The notes: generated by a model from the sequence alone, not told the origin. 64,000 nt of DNA from CAZEJS01 sp964512645 (GCA_964512645.1 CAZEJS010000003.1:102682-166681), one strand, 5' to 3'. Positions 1 through 8,412 are shown, counted from the first letter of the stretch. Translations and numbers: made by a program.

Positions 1-309
1 TACGAGAGATCGTGGCTCCCGCGCGAGTCCATGCGGACCTATTACTCCACGCTCCACTGGAAAAAACTGTTGAACGGTTACAGCGGTTACATCCCGGACT
101 CGTACTACGAGGCCGTCAAGGTGACCGCCGGCTTTCCGTCGATCGAATCGCTGGCCTGGCTCAAGGTCAAAGGCATCAAATACATCATCGTCCACGGCAG
201 GCAGCTCGACCCGAACACCCTCCAGAGGGTCTTCGACTACTCCCTGGACCACAAGGAGATGCAGTCCTGGAAGGTGTTTGGCAGGGACTACGTCTACCGC
301 ATCCGCTGA
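1..309 (+). CDS. C-terminal fragment of a membrane glycosyltransferase-like protein (5' end outside window)
   Basis: The reading frame is open from the first base and stops with TGA at 307-309, so about 102 C-terminal residues are visible. They are soluble, with the pattern LLNGYSGYIP followed by a stretch ending GIKYIIVHG. This layout resembles the C-terminal extracytoplasmic part of the 765-residue membrane protein at 61362-63659 (LNGG, then GIDYLVFF), and of large GT-C-type membrane proteins generally. No catalytic region is in the window, so the function is inferred only from that resemblance. An internal ATG at 31 is not needed, because the frame continues upstream of the window. Confidence 0.55.
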   Translation, partial: YERSWLPRESMRTYYSTLHWKKLLNGYSGYIPDSYYEAVKVTAGFPSIESLAWLKVKGIKYIIVHGRQLDPNTLQRVFDYSLDHKEMQSWKVFGRDYVYRIR

Positions 310-477
310 CCGCCCCGCAGGCGTCGCTCACTTACATCTTCCGGTTCGGTTGTTGATTTCCGGTCATCACCAGTCTGCGCGGGACCAAGGGGTCGTGTCG
401 TTTTTCACATTGCCTTGTTTTTCCACTTCTATAACGGGAGAAGAGGCAGTCCCATGGGATTGCTCGACGAGCGCGGG

Positions 478-506
478 TTGCGGATGTCATCCCCGCCGCA
501 TATAAT
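478..506 (+). promoter_or_regulatory. Predicted sigma-70-type promoter of comM
   Basis: TTGCGG at 478-483 and a perfect TATAAT at 501-506 are separated by 17 bases. The predicted transcription start, about 513, leaves a leader of only about 20 bases before the TTG start of comM at 532. This argues that the open frame extending upstream of 532 is not translated. Confidence 0.6.
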
Positions 507-531
507 ATGCTTGAACTGCTTAGGAGGCTCC

Positions 532-2082
532 TTGCTGGCCAAGCTCTACGGCTCCACGCTCGTGGGTATGGAATCGCACCCCGTCCAGGTGGAAGTCGAC
601 ATCACCAGCGGTATCCCCGGTTTCGAGATAGTCGGCCTGCCCGGAACGGCTTTGAAGGAATCGCGAATCAGGGTGAAGTCCGCGATCCGCAATTCGGGGC
701 TAAAGTTCCCGAGGACGAGGGTGCACATCAACCTGGCCCCGGCGGACATCCGCAAGGAAGGCCCCTCTTTCGACCTGCCGATAGCCCTGGGAATCCTTAC
801 GGCCACGGGGGAGTTGCGGCCCGCCCGCGACGGCTCTTTCGTAGCGGCCGGCGAGCTGTCCCTTGACGGGAAGGTGCGTGAGGTGGCGGGCGCGCTCTCC
901 ATAGCCATAGGAGCGAGGTCGAACGGCAAGGCCTCGGTCCTCGTCCCGGCGGGGAATGCGCGGGAAGCCGCCCTGGTCCAGGGGATCGAAGTCTACGGCG
1001 TTTCAACGCTAGCGGAGGCAATGGCGTTCCTGCGGGGCGACGGCGTCGAGAGGACGTCGGTCGATCCGCGCGAGGTGCTCAGCACCGGTACGAAGCCGGC
1101 GCCCGACTTGAGCGAAGTCCGCGGCCAGGAGCCGGCGCGCCGGGCGCTCGAGGTCGCGGCGGCCGGTGGCCACAACCTCCTGATGATCGGCCCGCCCGGG
1201 TCGGGAAAGACGATGCTGGCGCGCAGGCTCCCCGGCATACTGCCACCCCTGACCGTTGAAGAGGCTCTGGAGGTTACGCGCATACACAGCGTCGCCGGGC
1301 TGACGCGCCCCGGCGGCTCACTGATAGGCGATCGGCCTTTTCGCACCCCTCACAACTCGATCAGCGCGGTGGGGCTCACCGGCGGCGGGGTACCGCTGCC
1401 GAAGCCCGGGGAGGTGTCGCTCGCCCACTGCGGCGTTCTCTACATGGACGAACTCCCTCTCTATCCCCGAAACGCGCTGGAATCCCTGCGTGTCCCGCTC
1501 GAGGACATGCAGGTGACGGTGGTGCGCTCGATGGTTACCGTCACCTATCCGTCGCGCTTCAGCCTGGTGGCCTCGATGAACCCGTGCCCGTGTGGTTACC
1601 TGGGCGACCCTCAGAACGATTGCCGGTGCGGTATTGCCGAGATACAGCGGTATCGCTCCAGGATCTCCGGCCCTCTCCTGGACAGGATCGACATCCAGGT
1701 CGAGGTGCCGCGGCTCACCCGGGCGCGGCTGATGGAGCGGTCACCCGGAGAGCCCTCCTCTCGCGTGCGAGAGCGGGTGGTGAAAGCGCGCGACGCACAG
1801 ACCAGGCGCTACGAAGGGACCGGCGTCTTCTCCAACTCGGAGATGACGGCCGCGATGATCGACGAGCACTGCCGCTCCAGCGCGGAGGGCGAGCGCTATC
1901 TGGGGTTCGCCGTCGAGCGCCTGGGCCTCTCGGCCAGGTCGTATCACAGGGTCCTCAAGGTCGCGCGCACCATCGCCGACCTCGCCGGTGAAGAGCGAAT
2001 TGCCGTGGAGCACCTGGCCGAGGCGATCCAGTACAGGTGCCTCGAGCGCGGCTCTCCCGCCGCGGCTGTGTCCAGGGGTTGA
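532..2082 (+). CDS. comM: ComM/YifB family AAA+ ATPase (Mg-chelatase-like)
   Basis: This 516-residue protein matches the YifB/ComM family, hexameric AAA+ helicase-like proteins that promote branch migration during natural transformation. The N-terminal ChlI-like domain covers roughly residues 20-140. The Walker A motif GPPGSGKTM lies near residue 220. The family's Cys-rich segment MNPCPCGYLG...CRCG lies near residues 349-367, and the Mg-chelatase C-terminal domain follows. I chose TTG at 532 because family proteins begin LAKxYS/G, AGGAGG lies at 522-527, and a TATAAT promoter sits just upstream. A longer frame from 415 would run through that promoter. dprA follows immediately, a common comM-dprA pairing in DNA uptake and processing. 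Confidence 0.9.
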   Translation: MLAKLYGSTLVGMESHPVQVEVDITSGIPGFEIVGLPGTALKESRIRVKSAIRNSGLKFPRTRVHINLAPADIRKEGPSFDLPIALGILTATGELRPARDGSFVAAGELSLDGKVREVAGALSIAIGARSNGKASVLVPAGNAREAALVQGIEVYGVSTLAEAMAFLRGDGVERTSVDPREVLSTGTKPAPDLSEVRGQEPARRALEVAAAGGHNLLMIGPPGSGKTMLARRLPGILPPLTVEEALEVTRIHSVAGLTRPGGSLIGDRPFRTPHNSISAVGLTGGGVPLPKPGEVSLAHCGVLYMDELPLYPRNALESLRVPLEDMQVTVVRSMVTVTYPSRFSLVASMNPCPCGYLGDPQNDCRCGIAEIQRYRSRISGPLLDRIDIQVEVPRLTRARLMERSPGEPSSRVRERVVKARDAQTRRYEGTGVFSNSEMTAAMIDEHCRSSAEGERYLGFAVERLGLSARSYHRVLKVARTIADLAGEERIAVEHLAEAIQYRCLERGSPAAAVSRG

Positions 2083-2086
2083 GAGT

Positions 2087-3196
2087 ATGCACCAGCGGCT
2101 CGGAGCGCTCAACCCCTGGCTGGCGCAGGAAAAAGCGCACCTTGTGTCGCTGCTTCATCTCCCCTCGATGAACCCCCGCAGGCTGAACGAGGTTCTGGCG
2201 CTTCACGGTTCTCCGGCCGGAGCCTGGGAGGCGGTCTCGAGAGGAGAGGCGGGTCTCTCGCGCCTCTGCGCGGAGTGGCAGGCCTGGGCTCGTGGGACCG
2301 ACGTGGAAGGTCTATACGGAGATCTCCTCGGGCGGGGCATAGAGGTCCTGGTCAACGGTGAGGCCGGTTATCCCGGCGCGTTGGCGACCATCCACGCCCC
2401 GCCCGTCGCTTTGTTCGTACGCGGCCGCCTCCGTTCCGGGGTCCGCAACGTGGCCGTAGTCGGCGCCCGCAAGGCCACGCCTTACGGTTTGCAGGTAGGG
2501 CGTTCTCTCGCCGAGGGACTCTCCCGCGCCGGGGTCTGTGTGGTCAGCGGTGCCGCGTGGGGGATCGACACCTCGGCCCACGTCGGCGCGCTGGCGGGGG
2601 GCGGCAGCACCGTAGCCGTTCTGGGATGCGGCGTTGACATGGTGTATCCGCGCTCCAGCTCTTCGCTGTTCGAAAAGATCGTCGAGGGTGGAGCGTTGAT
2701 ATCCGAGTACGTCCCGGGGACGGAGCCCAGGCCCCACCATTTCCCGGCGCGCAACAGGATAATCGCCGGGATGTGCGAAGCGGTGGTCGTTGTCGAGGCT
2801 TCCGAGAGAAGCGGGGCCCTCATCACCGCGGAGTCGGCGCTCGAAGAGGGAAGGGAAGTGATGGCGGTGCCCGGACAGGTCTTCTCCGCCAACTCCGCGG
2901 GACCGCACTCACTGGTACGTGCCGGCGCCGCGCTGGTGCGTTCGGCAGCCGATGTGCTGGAAGAACTTGGTCTGGAAGTTCCCGGCGCGGACGCGCCTTC
3001 GGGCGAAAGCCCGCCCGCGGGGAGGTCGCCGCTGCTCGACGCGCTCGAGGGCGGACCCCTTGACGTCGAGTGCCTGGCGGCCGATGCCGGGCTGCCGGTC
3101 TTCAAGACTCTTGCCGCTCTCACCGACCTTGAACTGCGCGGACTCGTCGCCCGGGGTCCCGGCGGGCTGTTTCAGCTCGTCAAGCCCCGCGGCTGA
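2087..3196 (+). CDS. dprA: DNA-processing protein DprA/Smf
   Basis: This 369-residue protein loads RecA on incoming single-stranded DNA in transformable bacteria. The DprA Rossmann-like domain occupies about residues 100-290, with GARKATPYG near 125 and the family signature SGAAWGIDTSAH near 154. A helical N-terminal part precedes it, and a C-terminal winged-helix-like segment (LDALEGGPLDVECLA...) follows. I chose ATG 2087, four bases after the comM stop, over a longer overlapping frame from 1988 whose extra residues do not resemble the family. The gene is co-transcribed with comM. Its stop codon lies inside the first copy of a 32-base tandem repeat. Confidence 0.9.
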   Translation: MHQRLGALNPWLAQEKAHLVSLLHLPSMNPRRLNEVLALHGSPAGAWEAVSRGEAGLSRLCAEWQAWARGTDVEGLYGDLLGRGIEVLVNGEAGYPGALATIHAPPVALFVRGRLRSGVRNVAVVGARKATPYGLQVGRSLAEGLSRAGVCVVSGAAWGIDTSAHVGALAGGGSTVAVLGCGVDMVYPRSSSSLFEKIVEGGALISEYVPGTEPRPHHFPARNRIIAGMCEAVVVVEASERSGALITAESALEEGREVMAVPGQVFSANSAGPHSLVRAGAALVRSAADVLEELGLEVPGADAPSGESPPAGRSPLLDALEGGPLDVECLAADAGLPVFKTLAALTDLELRGLVARGPGGLFQLVKPRG

Positions 3197-3251
3197 GCGC
3201 TGATCGGTGTCACGGCGCCCGCGGCTGAGCGCTGAGCGCTGTAACGGCGCC
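3188..3251 (+). repeat. Two tandem 32-base imperfect repeats at the end of dprA
   Basis: Unit 1 (3188-3219) and unit 2 (3220-3251) both start CGCGGCTGAGCGCTGA and both end ACGGCGCC, with a few differences in between. Unit 1 carries the dprA stop TGA at 3194-3196, so this looks like a local duplication of the gene's end. A third partial start (CGCGGC) follows. Confidence 0.75.
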
Positions 3252-3381
3252 CGCGGCGGCCGGAAGAGCCTGTCGTCCGGCGGCGAATCCGCGTTGTCAC
3301 GCCTCAAGCCGGCCGGGCGTACTCGCGTCGATGCTCCGATAACATCAATAATTAACTAATATTAACTATTGAATGAAATAC

Positions 3382-3387
3382 TATAAT
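3382..3387 (+). promoter_or_regulatory. AT-rich promoter region of the xerC-sigma operon (-10 TATAAT)
   Basis: A short AT-rich island at about 3338-3420 stands out in the GC-rich sequence. It contains a near-direct repeat ATTAACTA (3351-3358 and 3361-3368) and a perfect -10 hexamer TATAAT at 3382-3387. I see no good -35 box at 16-18 bases. If used, it gives a leader of about 95 bases before the xerC ATG at 3489. Confidence 0.45.
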
Positions 3388-3488
3388 TGAATAACATTTC
3401 ATTAGCGCAGCCGGAGGGCAGGATATCTGTCGCTTCGAGGAGAAGTCCGGCTCGAATAATATTTATACCTGGGTTGAGGAGAGGCCTG

Positions 3489-4412
3489 ATGACGGTAGAA
3501 GGTGGAAGCGGCAGGGGCATCCGGTCCGCCGAGGATGAATTCTTGAAAAATATCCGAACCGGGCGCAACCTCTCGCCGAACACCGTTGATGCCTATGCGA
3601 GGGACCTGCGGCAGTTCGAGGATTTTCTCGATCGCGCCGGGGTGCGCGACCTGTCCGGGGTGGACCACAGGTTGCTGCGCAGCTTCCTGGCGAACCAGAG
3701 GGCACGCGGGTATTCCCGGGCCACGGTCGCCCGGCGCTGCGCCTGCCTGAGGGCGTTCTTCCATTTCCTGGCCCAGGCCGGTTTCATCGACGCCGACCCA
3801 TCGACCACGCTGTCCTTTCCGTTGAAGGAGAAGCGCCTTCCGAGGTTCCTGAGCGAGCAGGAGACCGACATGATGCTCGCGGGCCCCGCGATCGGCACGG
3901 ACCTTGCCAGGCGAGACAAAGCTATAATAGAGGTGTTGTACGCCACGGGTGTGCGGGTGGGAGAGTTGTGCGGTCTCGAGCTGGGCGACGTCGATCTTCG
4001 TGGTGGGACGATCAGGGTAGTCGGCAAGGGAGACCGCGAGCGCGTGGTACTCGCGGGCCAGCCGGCAGTAGAGGCCCTTTCGGAGTACATCGCGGAAGAA
4101 CGGCCGTCGCTCGCCCGAGAGTCCGGCTACGAAGGTGGCAAGGTTTTTCTCGGCAAGCGCGGGGCGCCGCTGGACGCGCGCCAGGTGCGCCGGATCGTGC
4201 AGCGCGAGGCGGGCCGGATAGCGGTCGGGGACAATGTGAGTCCGCACACCTTCAGGCACACGTTCGCGACGCACCTGCTCGCGCACGGGGCCGACTTGAG
4301 GTCGGTGCAGGAGTTGCTGGGACACCGTAACGTCGCGACCACGCAGATATACACGCATTTGACGAAGGCGGAGATCAGGAAAGCATATGACCGCAGCCAC
4401 CCCCGCGCTTGA
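3489..4412 (+). CDS. xerC: Tyrosine recombinase XerC/XerD-like
   Basis: This 307-residue site-specific recombinase of the phage-integrase family would resolve chromosome dimers at dif. The N-terminal SAM-like core-binding domain covers about residues 15-105. The catalytic domain shows Arg in TGVRVGEL (about 156), Lys in VVGKGDRE, HTFRH (about 252-256), LLGH and the nucleophile Tyr in TQIYTHL (about 287). ATG 3489 is preceded by GAGGAGAGG, so it is preferred to an upstream start at 3387, which overlaps the -10 box. The stop overlaps the leader of the sigma-factor gene, so the two are probably co-transcribed. The housekeeping position between dprA and rpsB supports Xer rather than a mobile-element integrase. 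Confidence 0.87.
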   Translation: MTVEGGSGRGIRSAEDEFLKNIRTGRNLSPNTVDAYARDLRQFEDFLDRAGVRDLSGVDHRLLRSFLANQRARGYSRATVARRCACLRAFFHFLAQAGFIDADPSTTLSFPLKEKRLPRFLSEQETDMMLAGPAIGTDLARRDKAIIEVLYATGVRVGELCGLELGDVDLRGGTIRVVGKGDRERVVLAGQPAVEALSEYIAEERPSLARESGYEGGKVFLGKRGAPLDARQVRRIVQREAGRIAVGDNVSPHTFRHTFATHLLAHGADLRSVQELLGHRNVATTQIYTHLTKAEIRKAYDRSHPRA

Positions 4413-4423
4413 GGGATGACCTG

Positions 4424-5269
4424 ATGGCGCGTGCCGAGAACACGGGCAAAGCAGCTTCGGCTGCCGGCCGCAAGGGCGCCGCCGGGTCCAGGGCGGACGA
4501 TGAAGCTACGTCCATATGGGCGGAGTACAAGGAGAACCACTCGTCCGAGACCCGGGAGAAGCTGATACTGCACTACTCGCCTCTGGTGAAGTACGTTGCC
4601 GGAAGAGTATCGTCCGGACTGCCGCCTTCGGTCGAGTTCGGGGACCTTGTCTCCTACGGCGTCTTCGGCCTGCTCGACGCGATAGACAAGTACGACCCCG
4701 ACAGGGGCATAAAATTCGAGACCTACGCGATTGCGCGCATCAAAGGCGCAATAATCGATGAGCTGCGGGCGGACGACTGGGTGCCGCGTTCGGTCAGGTT
4801 CAAGGCCCGCCAGATCGAACGTGCCTACGTCGCGCTCGAGGGCGAACTGCGGCGAATTCCCACCGACGAGGAAGTCGCGGAGAAGCTGGGGATCTCGCTC
4901 GACGAATATCTGAACCTCCTGGGTAAGCTCTCCCTTATCTCGCTTGTTGCGCTGGACGAACTCTGGACCGTATCGGGCGACAGGCCGGACAAGATATGCC
5001 TCGCGGACACCGTGGAGGACGTGAAGGTCAAGGACCCCTCCAAGACCTTTGAGATCGAAGAGATGAAGGACATGATTGCCGACGCGATCAACCACCTGCC
5101 CGAGAGGGAACGCATTGTCGTGAGCCTGTACTATTTCGAAGGCCTGACGATGCGCGAGATCGGGGAGGTGCTGTCGGTGACCGAGTCGAGGGTCTGCCAG
5201 ATGCACACCAAGGCGATCCTCCGCCTCAGGGCCCGCCTCGGCACCAACATGGGCTTCGACTACGACTGA
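4424..5269 (+). CDS. RNA polymerase sigma factor, WhiG/FliA (sigma-28) family
   Basis: The protein has 281 residues. Region 2 is visible as LVKYVAGRVSSGLP, FGDLVSYGVFGLLDAIDKYD and FETYAIARIKGAIIDELR, followed by DWVPRSVR, a hallmark of FliA/WhiG sigma factors. Region 3 (RRIPTDEEVAEKLGIS) and region 4, with the helix-turn-helix LTMREIGEVLSVTESRVCQM, complete it. The family directs flagellar, sporulation or developmental genes. The gene lies upstream of rpsB, where whiG lies in Streptomyces. ATG 4424 has GAGGGA seven bases upstream; TTG 4409 is an alternative. No flagellar genes are in the window, so the regulon is unknown. The type IV pilus genes are possible targets, but this is speculation. 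Confidence 0.85.
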   Translation: MARAENTGKAASAAGRKGAAGSRADDEATSIWAEYKENHSSETREKLILHYSPLVKYVAGRVSSGLPPSVEFGDLVSYGVFGLLDAIDKYDPDRGIKFETYAIARIKGAIIDELRADDWVPRSVRFKARQIERAYVALEGELRRIPTDEEVAEKLGISLDEYLNLLGKLSLISLVALDELWTVSGDRPDKICLADTVEDVKVKDPSKTFEIEEMKDMIADAINHLPERERIVVSLYYFEGLTMREIGEVLSVTESRVCQMHTKAILRLRARLGTNMGFDYD

Positions 5270-5284
5270 CCCGCGCGCCATCGT

Positions 5285-5313
5285 TTGCGACGGGAACCCG
5301 GCTATATTACACT
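5285..5313 (+). promoter_or_regulatory. Predicted promoter of rpsB
   Basis: TTGCGA (5285-5290) and TACACT (5308-5313) have 17-base spacing, each matching four of six consensus bases. They lie between the sigma-factor gene and rpsB and leave a leader of about 120 bases that contains a perfect palindrome. Confidence 0.4.
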
Positions 5314-5321
5314 GGAGCGGA

Positions 5322-5345
5322 TTTGTCCGCCCGCGGGCGGACAAA
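5322..5345. promoter_or_regulatory. Perfect 24-base palindrome in the rpsB leader
   Basis: The half-site TTTGTCCGCCCG is followed directly by its exact reverse complement. It lies just after the predicted rpsB promoter and about 90 bases before the start codon. It could be a repressor-type operator or, as RNA, a hairpin controlling rpsB-tsf. It lacks a downstream T-run, so an ordinary terminator is less likely. Confidence 0.5.
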
Positions 5346-5437
5346 AATACACACCTCGCACGACCGGACCGCCGGTGCCCTCGGGAGGCGGCCAGGGATG
5401 AATGCGGGGGAGGAACAACCGAACCGGAGGTCAGAGA

Positions 5438-6388
5438 ATGACGCAGCCTGTTGTTACCATGAAAGAACTCCTCGAGGCGGGAGTCCACTTCGGCCACCAG
5501 ACCCGCCGCTGGAACCCGAAGATGAAACCCTTCATCTTCACCGAACGCAACGACATCTACATCATCGACCTGCAGAAAACCCTGGTTATGATAGGCGCGG
5601 CGTACAACGCGATCCGCAACTCGGTAGCCAACGGGGGGACGCTGTTGTTCGTGGGCACCAAGAAGCAGTCTCAAGAGGCCGTCGAGGAACACGCCACGCG
5701 CGCCGCTGTGCCGTTCGTGAACCAGAGGTGGCTGGGAGGGACGCTCACCAACTTCTCCACGATACACTCACGGATCATGTACATGGACGAGCTCGAGAGG
5801 CGTGACCGGGAGGGCGAGCTCGACGTGCTTCCCAAGAAGGAGGCGCTCCAGGTCCGTCGGCAGATCGAGAAGCTGAGGCGCAACCTCGAGGGCATAAGGA
5901 ACCTGCATTCCCTCCCCTCGATGATCTTCGTGATAGATCCCCGTAAGGAGCGGATAGCCGTGGCCGAAGGTCGCAAGCTCGGCATCCCGATCGTCGGACT
6001 GGTGGATACGAACTGCGACCCCGAGGAAGTCGATTACGTCATCCCGGGCAACGACGACGCGATCCGGGCGGCCAACCTCCTCTGCAGGGTCGTGGCCGAC
6101 GCGGTCATCGACGGCCAGGGCATGCGGGACGCCCGCCTGGCCGAGGAGATAGCCGAGCAGGCGGACATCGCCCGCGAGAGGCTCGAGAACGCCCCGGTCC
6201 GCGTCGGCGGGGCGGTGCCCGCCTTCAGCGCTTCCCCCGAAGACATCTCGGGGCCGGCGATAACACCGGGGCTCTCCGCGGACGCGGGAGAAGAGGCGGC
6301 GTCCGCCGTCTCTGAGGCGGGCGAGGAAGCGGCCGGGACGGAGCCCGGGAGCGGCCCCCCGGCTGCCGGCGCCGACGAAGGTGAATGA
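5438..6388 (+). CDS. rpsB: 30S ribosomal protein S2 with long acidic C-terminal tail
   Basis: This 316-residue protein carries the whole S2 core: LLEAGVHFGHQTRRWNPKM at the start, then FVGTKKQ, RWLGGTLTNF and VDTNCDPEEVDYVIPGNDD. The core ends near residue 230. The remaining 80-90 residues are rich in Glu, Ala, Gly and Pro, longer than the usual S2 but of a kind seen in actinobacterial S2 proteins. ATG 5438 is preceded by GGAGG at 5426-5430. A longer frame to 5402 would include that binding site and is rejected. tsf follows after 30 bases in the usual rpsB-tsf-pyrH-frr order. Confidence 0.95.
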   Translation: MTQPVVTMKELLEAGVHFGHQTRRWNPKMKPFIFTERNDIYIIDLQKTLVMIGAAYNAIRNSVANGGTLLFVGTKKQSQEAVEEHATRAAVPFVNQRWLGGTLTNFSTIHSRIMYMDELERRDREGELDVLPKKEALQVRRQIEKLRRNLEGIRNLHSLPSMIFVIDPRKERIAVAEGRKLGIPIVGLVDTNCDPEEVDYVIPGNDDAIRAANLLCRVVADAVIDGQGMRDARLAEEIAEQADIARERLENAPVRVGGAVPAFSASPEDISGPAITPGLSADAGEEAASAVSEAGEEAAGTEPGSGPPAAGADEGE

Positions 6389-6418
6389 TCGAGGAGAAAA
6401 GGGAACAGGAGACAGGTA

Positions 6419-7030
6419 ATGGCGGAATGTGAGATATCGGCGGCGCAGGTAAAAGAGCTGCGCACCCGGACCGGCGCGGGAATGATGGACTGCAAGAAAG
6501 CGCTCCAGGACTCGTCGGGCGACCTCGAGCAGGCGATCAAGCTGCTCCGCGAGAAAGGCCTGGCCACGGCTAAGAAGCGCCAGGAGAAGACGGCGGACCA
6601 GGGCATCATCGAATCGTACATACACCTGGGCAGGCAGATAGGCGCTCTCGTGGAGTTGAACTGCGAGACGGACTTCGTAGCGCGCAACGACGAATTCCTC
6701 GAGCTCGCCCACCTCATCGCCCTGCAGATAGCGGCGTGCAACGCCGTCTACATCGACCGGGATTCAGTTCCCGGGGAGATCGTGGCGGCGGAGAAGGAGA
6801 TATACCGCGCGCGATGCGAGGCCGAGGGCAAGCCCGAGAAAGTCTGGGACCGCATAATCGACGGCATGCTCGACAAGTTCTTTCAGGACGTATGCCTGAT
6901 GGAGCAGCCGTTCATCAAGGACCCGTCCGTTTCCGTCGCCGACCTGGTGACACAGGCGTCGGCGAAGATGGGGGAGAAGATAGAGGTAGGCGGGTTTACC
7001 CGCTACCAGGTCGGCGAGAAGAGGGAGTGA
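6419..7030 (+). CDS. tsf: Elongation factor Ts (short form)
   Basis: This 203-residue EF-Ts is the nucleotide exchange factor for EF-Tu. The N-terminal UBA-like domain has VKELRTRTGAGMMDCKKAL and the core has the signature ELNCETDFVARN. It is about 70-80 residues shorter than many EF-Ts, with a single compact core subdomain. Such short forms are known in Thermus and several deep bacterial lineages. The end (EVGGFTRYQVGE) is intact, so it is not truncated. Its stop overlaps or abuts the pyrH start. Confidence 0.93.
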   Translation: MAECEISAAQVKELRTRTGAGMMDCKKALQDSSGDLEQAIKLLREKGLATAKKRQEKTADQGIIESYIHLGRQIGALVELNCETDFVARNDEFLELAHLIALQIAACNAVYIDRDSVPGEIVAAEKEIYRARCEAEGKPEKVWDRIIDGMLDKFFQDVCLMEQPFIKDPSVSVADLVTQASAKMGEKIEVGGFTRYQVGEKRE

Positions 7031-7032
7031 AG

Positions 7033-7821
7033 GTGACCGAGCCGAGCCGGGACACGGAGGGCGCCGGGGCCTCGGCCGGCGGGGAGGCCGCGGGCGACCC
7101 CTGCCGTCCGGCATTCAAGAGAGTGCTGGTGAAGCTGTCCGGCGAGGCTTTCATGGATTCTCGCATCGGCTATGGCATCGACACCGCCACGGTTCGGTCG
7201 GTCGCCGAAGAGCTTGTCGAGGTCCACGCCCTGGGCATGCAGCTCGCGCTGGTGGTGGGCGGGGGGAACATCTTCCGGGGCGGCTCGGAGAGCGCGCGCG
7301 GCATCGACCGGGCGACCGCCGACTACATGGGCATGCTCGCCACGGTGATGAACGCGCTGGCGCTCTCGGACGCGCTGGAGAAGGAAGGGGTCTTCACCAG
7401 GGTTCAGACCGCGATCACGATGCAGGAAGTCGCCGAACCGCACATCAGGCGCCGGGCGCTCCGGCACCTCGAAAAGGGCCGTATGGTCATCTTCGCGGGA
7501 GGCACCGGGAACCCGTATTTCTCCACCGACACCGCCGCCGCCCTCCGCGCCCTGGAGATCGGCGCCGACGCCATACTCAAGGCGACCAAGGTGGAGGGAG
7601 TCTACGACCGCGACCCGGTCAAGCACCCCGACGCGACGATGTTCAGCACCCTCACCTACCTGGACGTGCTCAACCGCGAGCTCGAGGTCATGGACGCGAC
7701 CGCGATAAGCCTCTGCATGGACAACAGCCTCCCGATAGTAGTGTTCAACCTGTTCAAGCGCGGCAATCTCAGGCGCCTGCTCCTCGGGGAGGATGTTGGT
7801 ACCGTGGTGTGCTATAAGTAG
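7033..7821 (+). CDS. pyrH: Uridylate kinase (UMP kinase)
   Basis: This approximately 262-residue amino-acid-kinase-fold enzyme phosphorylates UMP to UDP. It has KRVLVKLSGEAF, then VVGGGNIFRG, GTGNPYFSTDTAAALRA and KATKVEGVYDRDP, all standard for bacterial PyrH. About 25 extra residues, rich in Gly/Ala/Glu, precede the kinase core. The start is either GTG 7033 (used here) or GTG 7027, which overlaps the tsf stop; GAGGGAG at 7021-7027 fits the former. The gene is part of the rpsB-tsf-pyrH-frr translation operon. Confidence 0.92.
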   Translation: MTEPSRDTEGAGASAGGEAAGDPCRPAFKRVLVKLSGEAFMDSRIGYGIDTATVRSVAEELVEVHALGMQLALVVGGGNIFRGGSESARGIDRATADYMGMLATVMNALALSDALEKEGVFTRVQTAITMQEVAEPHIRRRALRHLEKGRMVIFAGGTGNPYFSTDTAAALRALEIGADAILKATKVEGVYDRDPVKHPDATMFSTLTYLDVLNRELEVMDATAISLCMDNSLPIVVFNLFKRGNLRRLLLGEDVGTVVCYK

Positions 7822-7857
7822 GGACACTGGGGCACTCGAGATCTGGAGGATCCGGCT

Positions 7858-8412
7858 ATGGACAGCATCATGGAAGAGGCCCGGAGGAAATTCGAGAAAG
7901 CGGTCGACTTCACGGCCGAGGAGTTCGGGAGCATCAGGACCGGGCGCGCCAGCCCGGCGTTGCTGGAGCGCCTGAGCGTCAGCTACTACGGCACGCCCAC
8001 CCCGCTCAACCAGATCGCGACCGTCAGCGCGCCGGAGGCCCGGCTGCTGGTGATCCAGCCATACGACCGCAACGCGATAACGGAGATAGAGAAGGCCATC
8101 ACCCAGTCCGACCTCGGGTTCGTGCCTTCGGATGACGGGCAGCTCATCAGGGTACCGGTCCCCCAGCTCACCGAAGAGCGGCGAAAGGAGCTGGGCAAGC
8201 TGGTGAGGCACCGTGCGGAGGAAGGCCGCGTCGCGGTGAGAAACGTCCGGCGAGACGCCGTGGAGGCCCTCCGCGAGGAGGAGAAGAAGGGGGAATCGAC
8301 CAAGGACGATCTCCACAGGGGCATCGAAGAGATACAGAAGCTCACCGACAGGTACGTCAAAGAGATCGACGAGCTGATGGAGAAGAAGGTCCACGAGTTG
8401 ATGGAGATCTGA
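7858..8412 (+). CDS. frr: Ribosome recycling factor
   Basis: This 184-residue tRNA-mimic protein splits post-termination ribosomes together with EF-G. The full-length family pattern is visible: an opening helix, IRTGRASPALLERLSVSYYG, then PQLTEERRKELGKLVRHRAEEGRVAVRNVRRDA and the closing helix. ATG 7858 has GGAGGAT about eight bases upstream. Its TGA overlaps the ATG of cdsA (TGATG), showing translational coupling. Confidence 0.95.
   Translation: MDSIMEEARRKFEKAVDFTAEEFGSIRTGRASPALLERLSVSYYGTPTPLNQIATVSAPEARLLVIQPYDRNAITEIEKAITQSDLGFVPSDDGQLIRVPVPQLTEERRKELGKLVRHRAEEGRVAVRNVRRDAVEALREEEKKGESTKDDLHRGIEEIQKLTDRYVKEIDELMEKKVHELMEI

Noticed and set aside
415..531. Upstream extension of comM from ATG 415
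   Set aside because: It would run through a TATAAT promoter and a Shine-Dalgarno sequence and adds residues absent from the ComM family.
3489..4412. Tyrosine recombinase considered as an integrase marking a mobile element
   Set aside because: It sits in a conserved housekeeping order with dprA, a sigma factor and rpsB, and no attachment repeats or phage genes are nearby.
5322..5345. Palindrome considered as a rho-independent terminator of the sigma-factor gene
   Set aside because: It lies after the predicted rpsB promoter and has only A residues, not a T-run, downstream on the plus strand.
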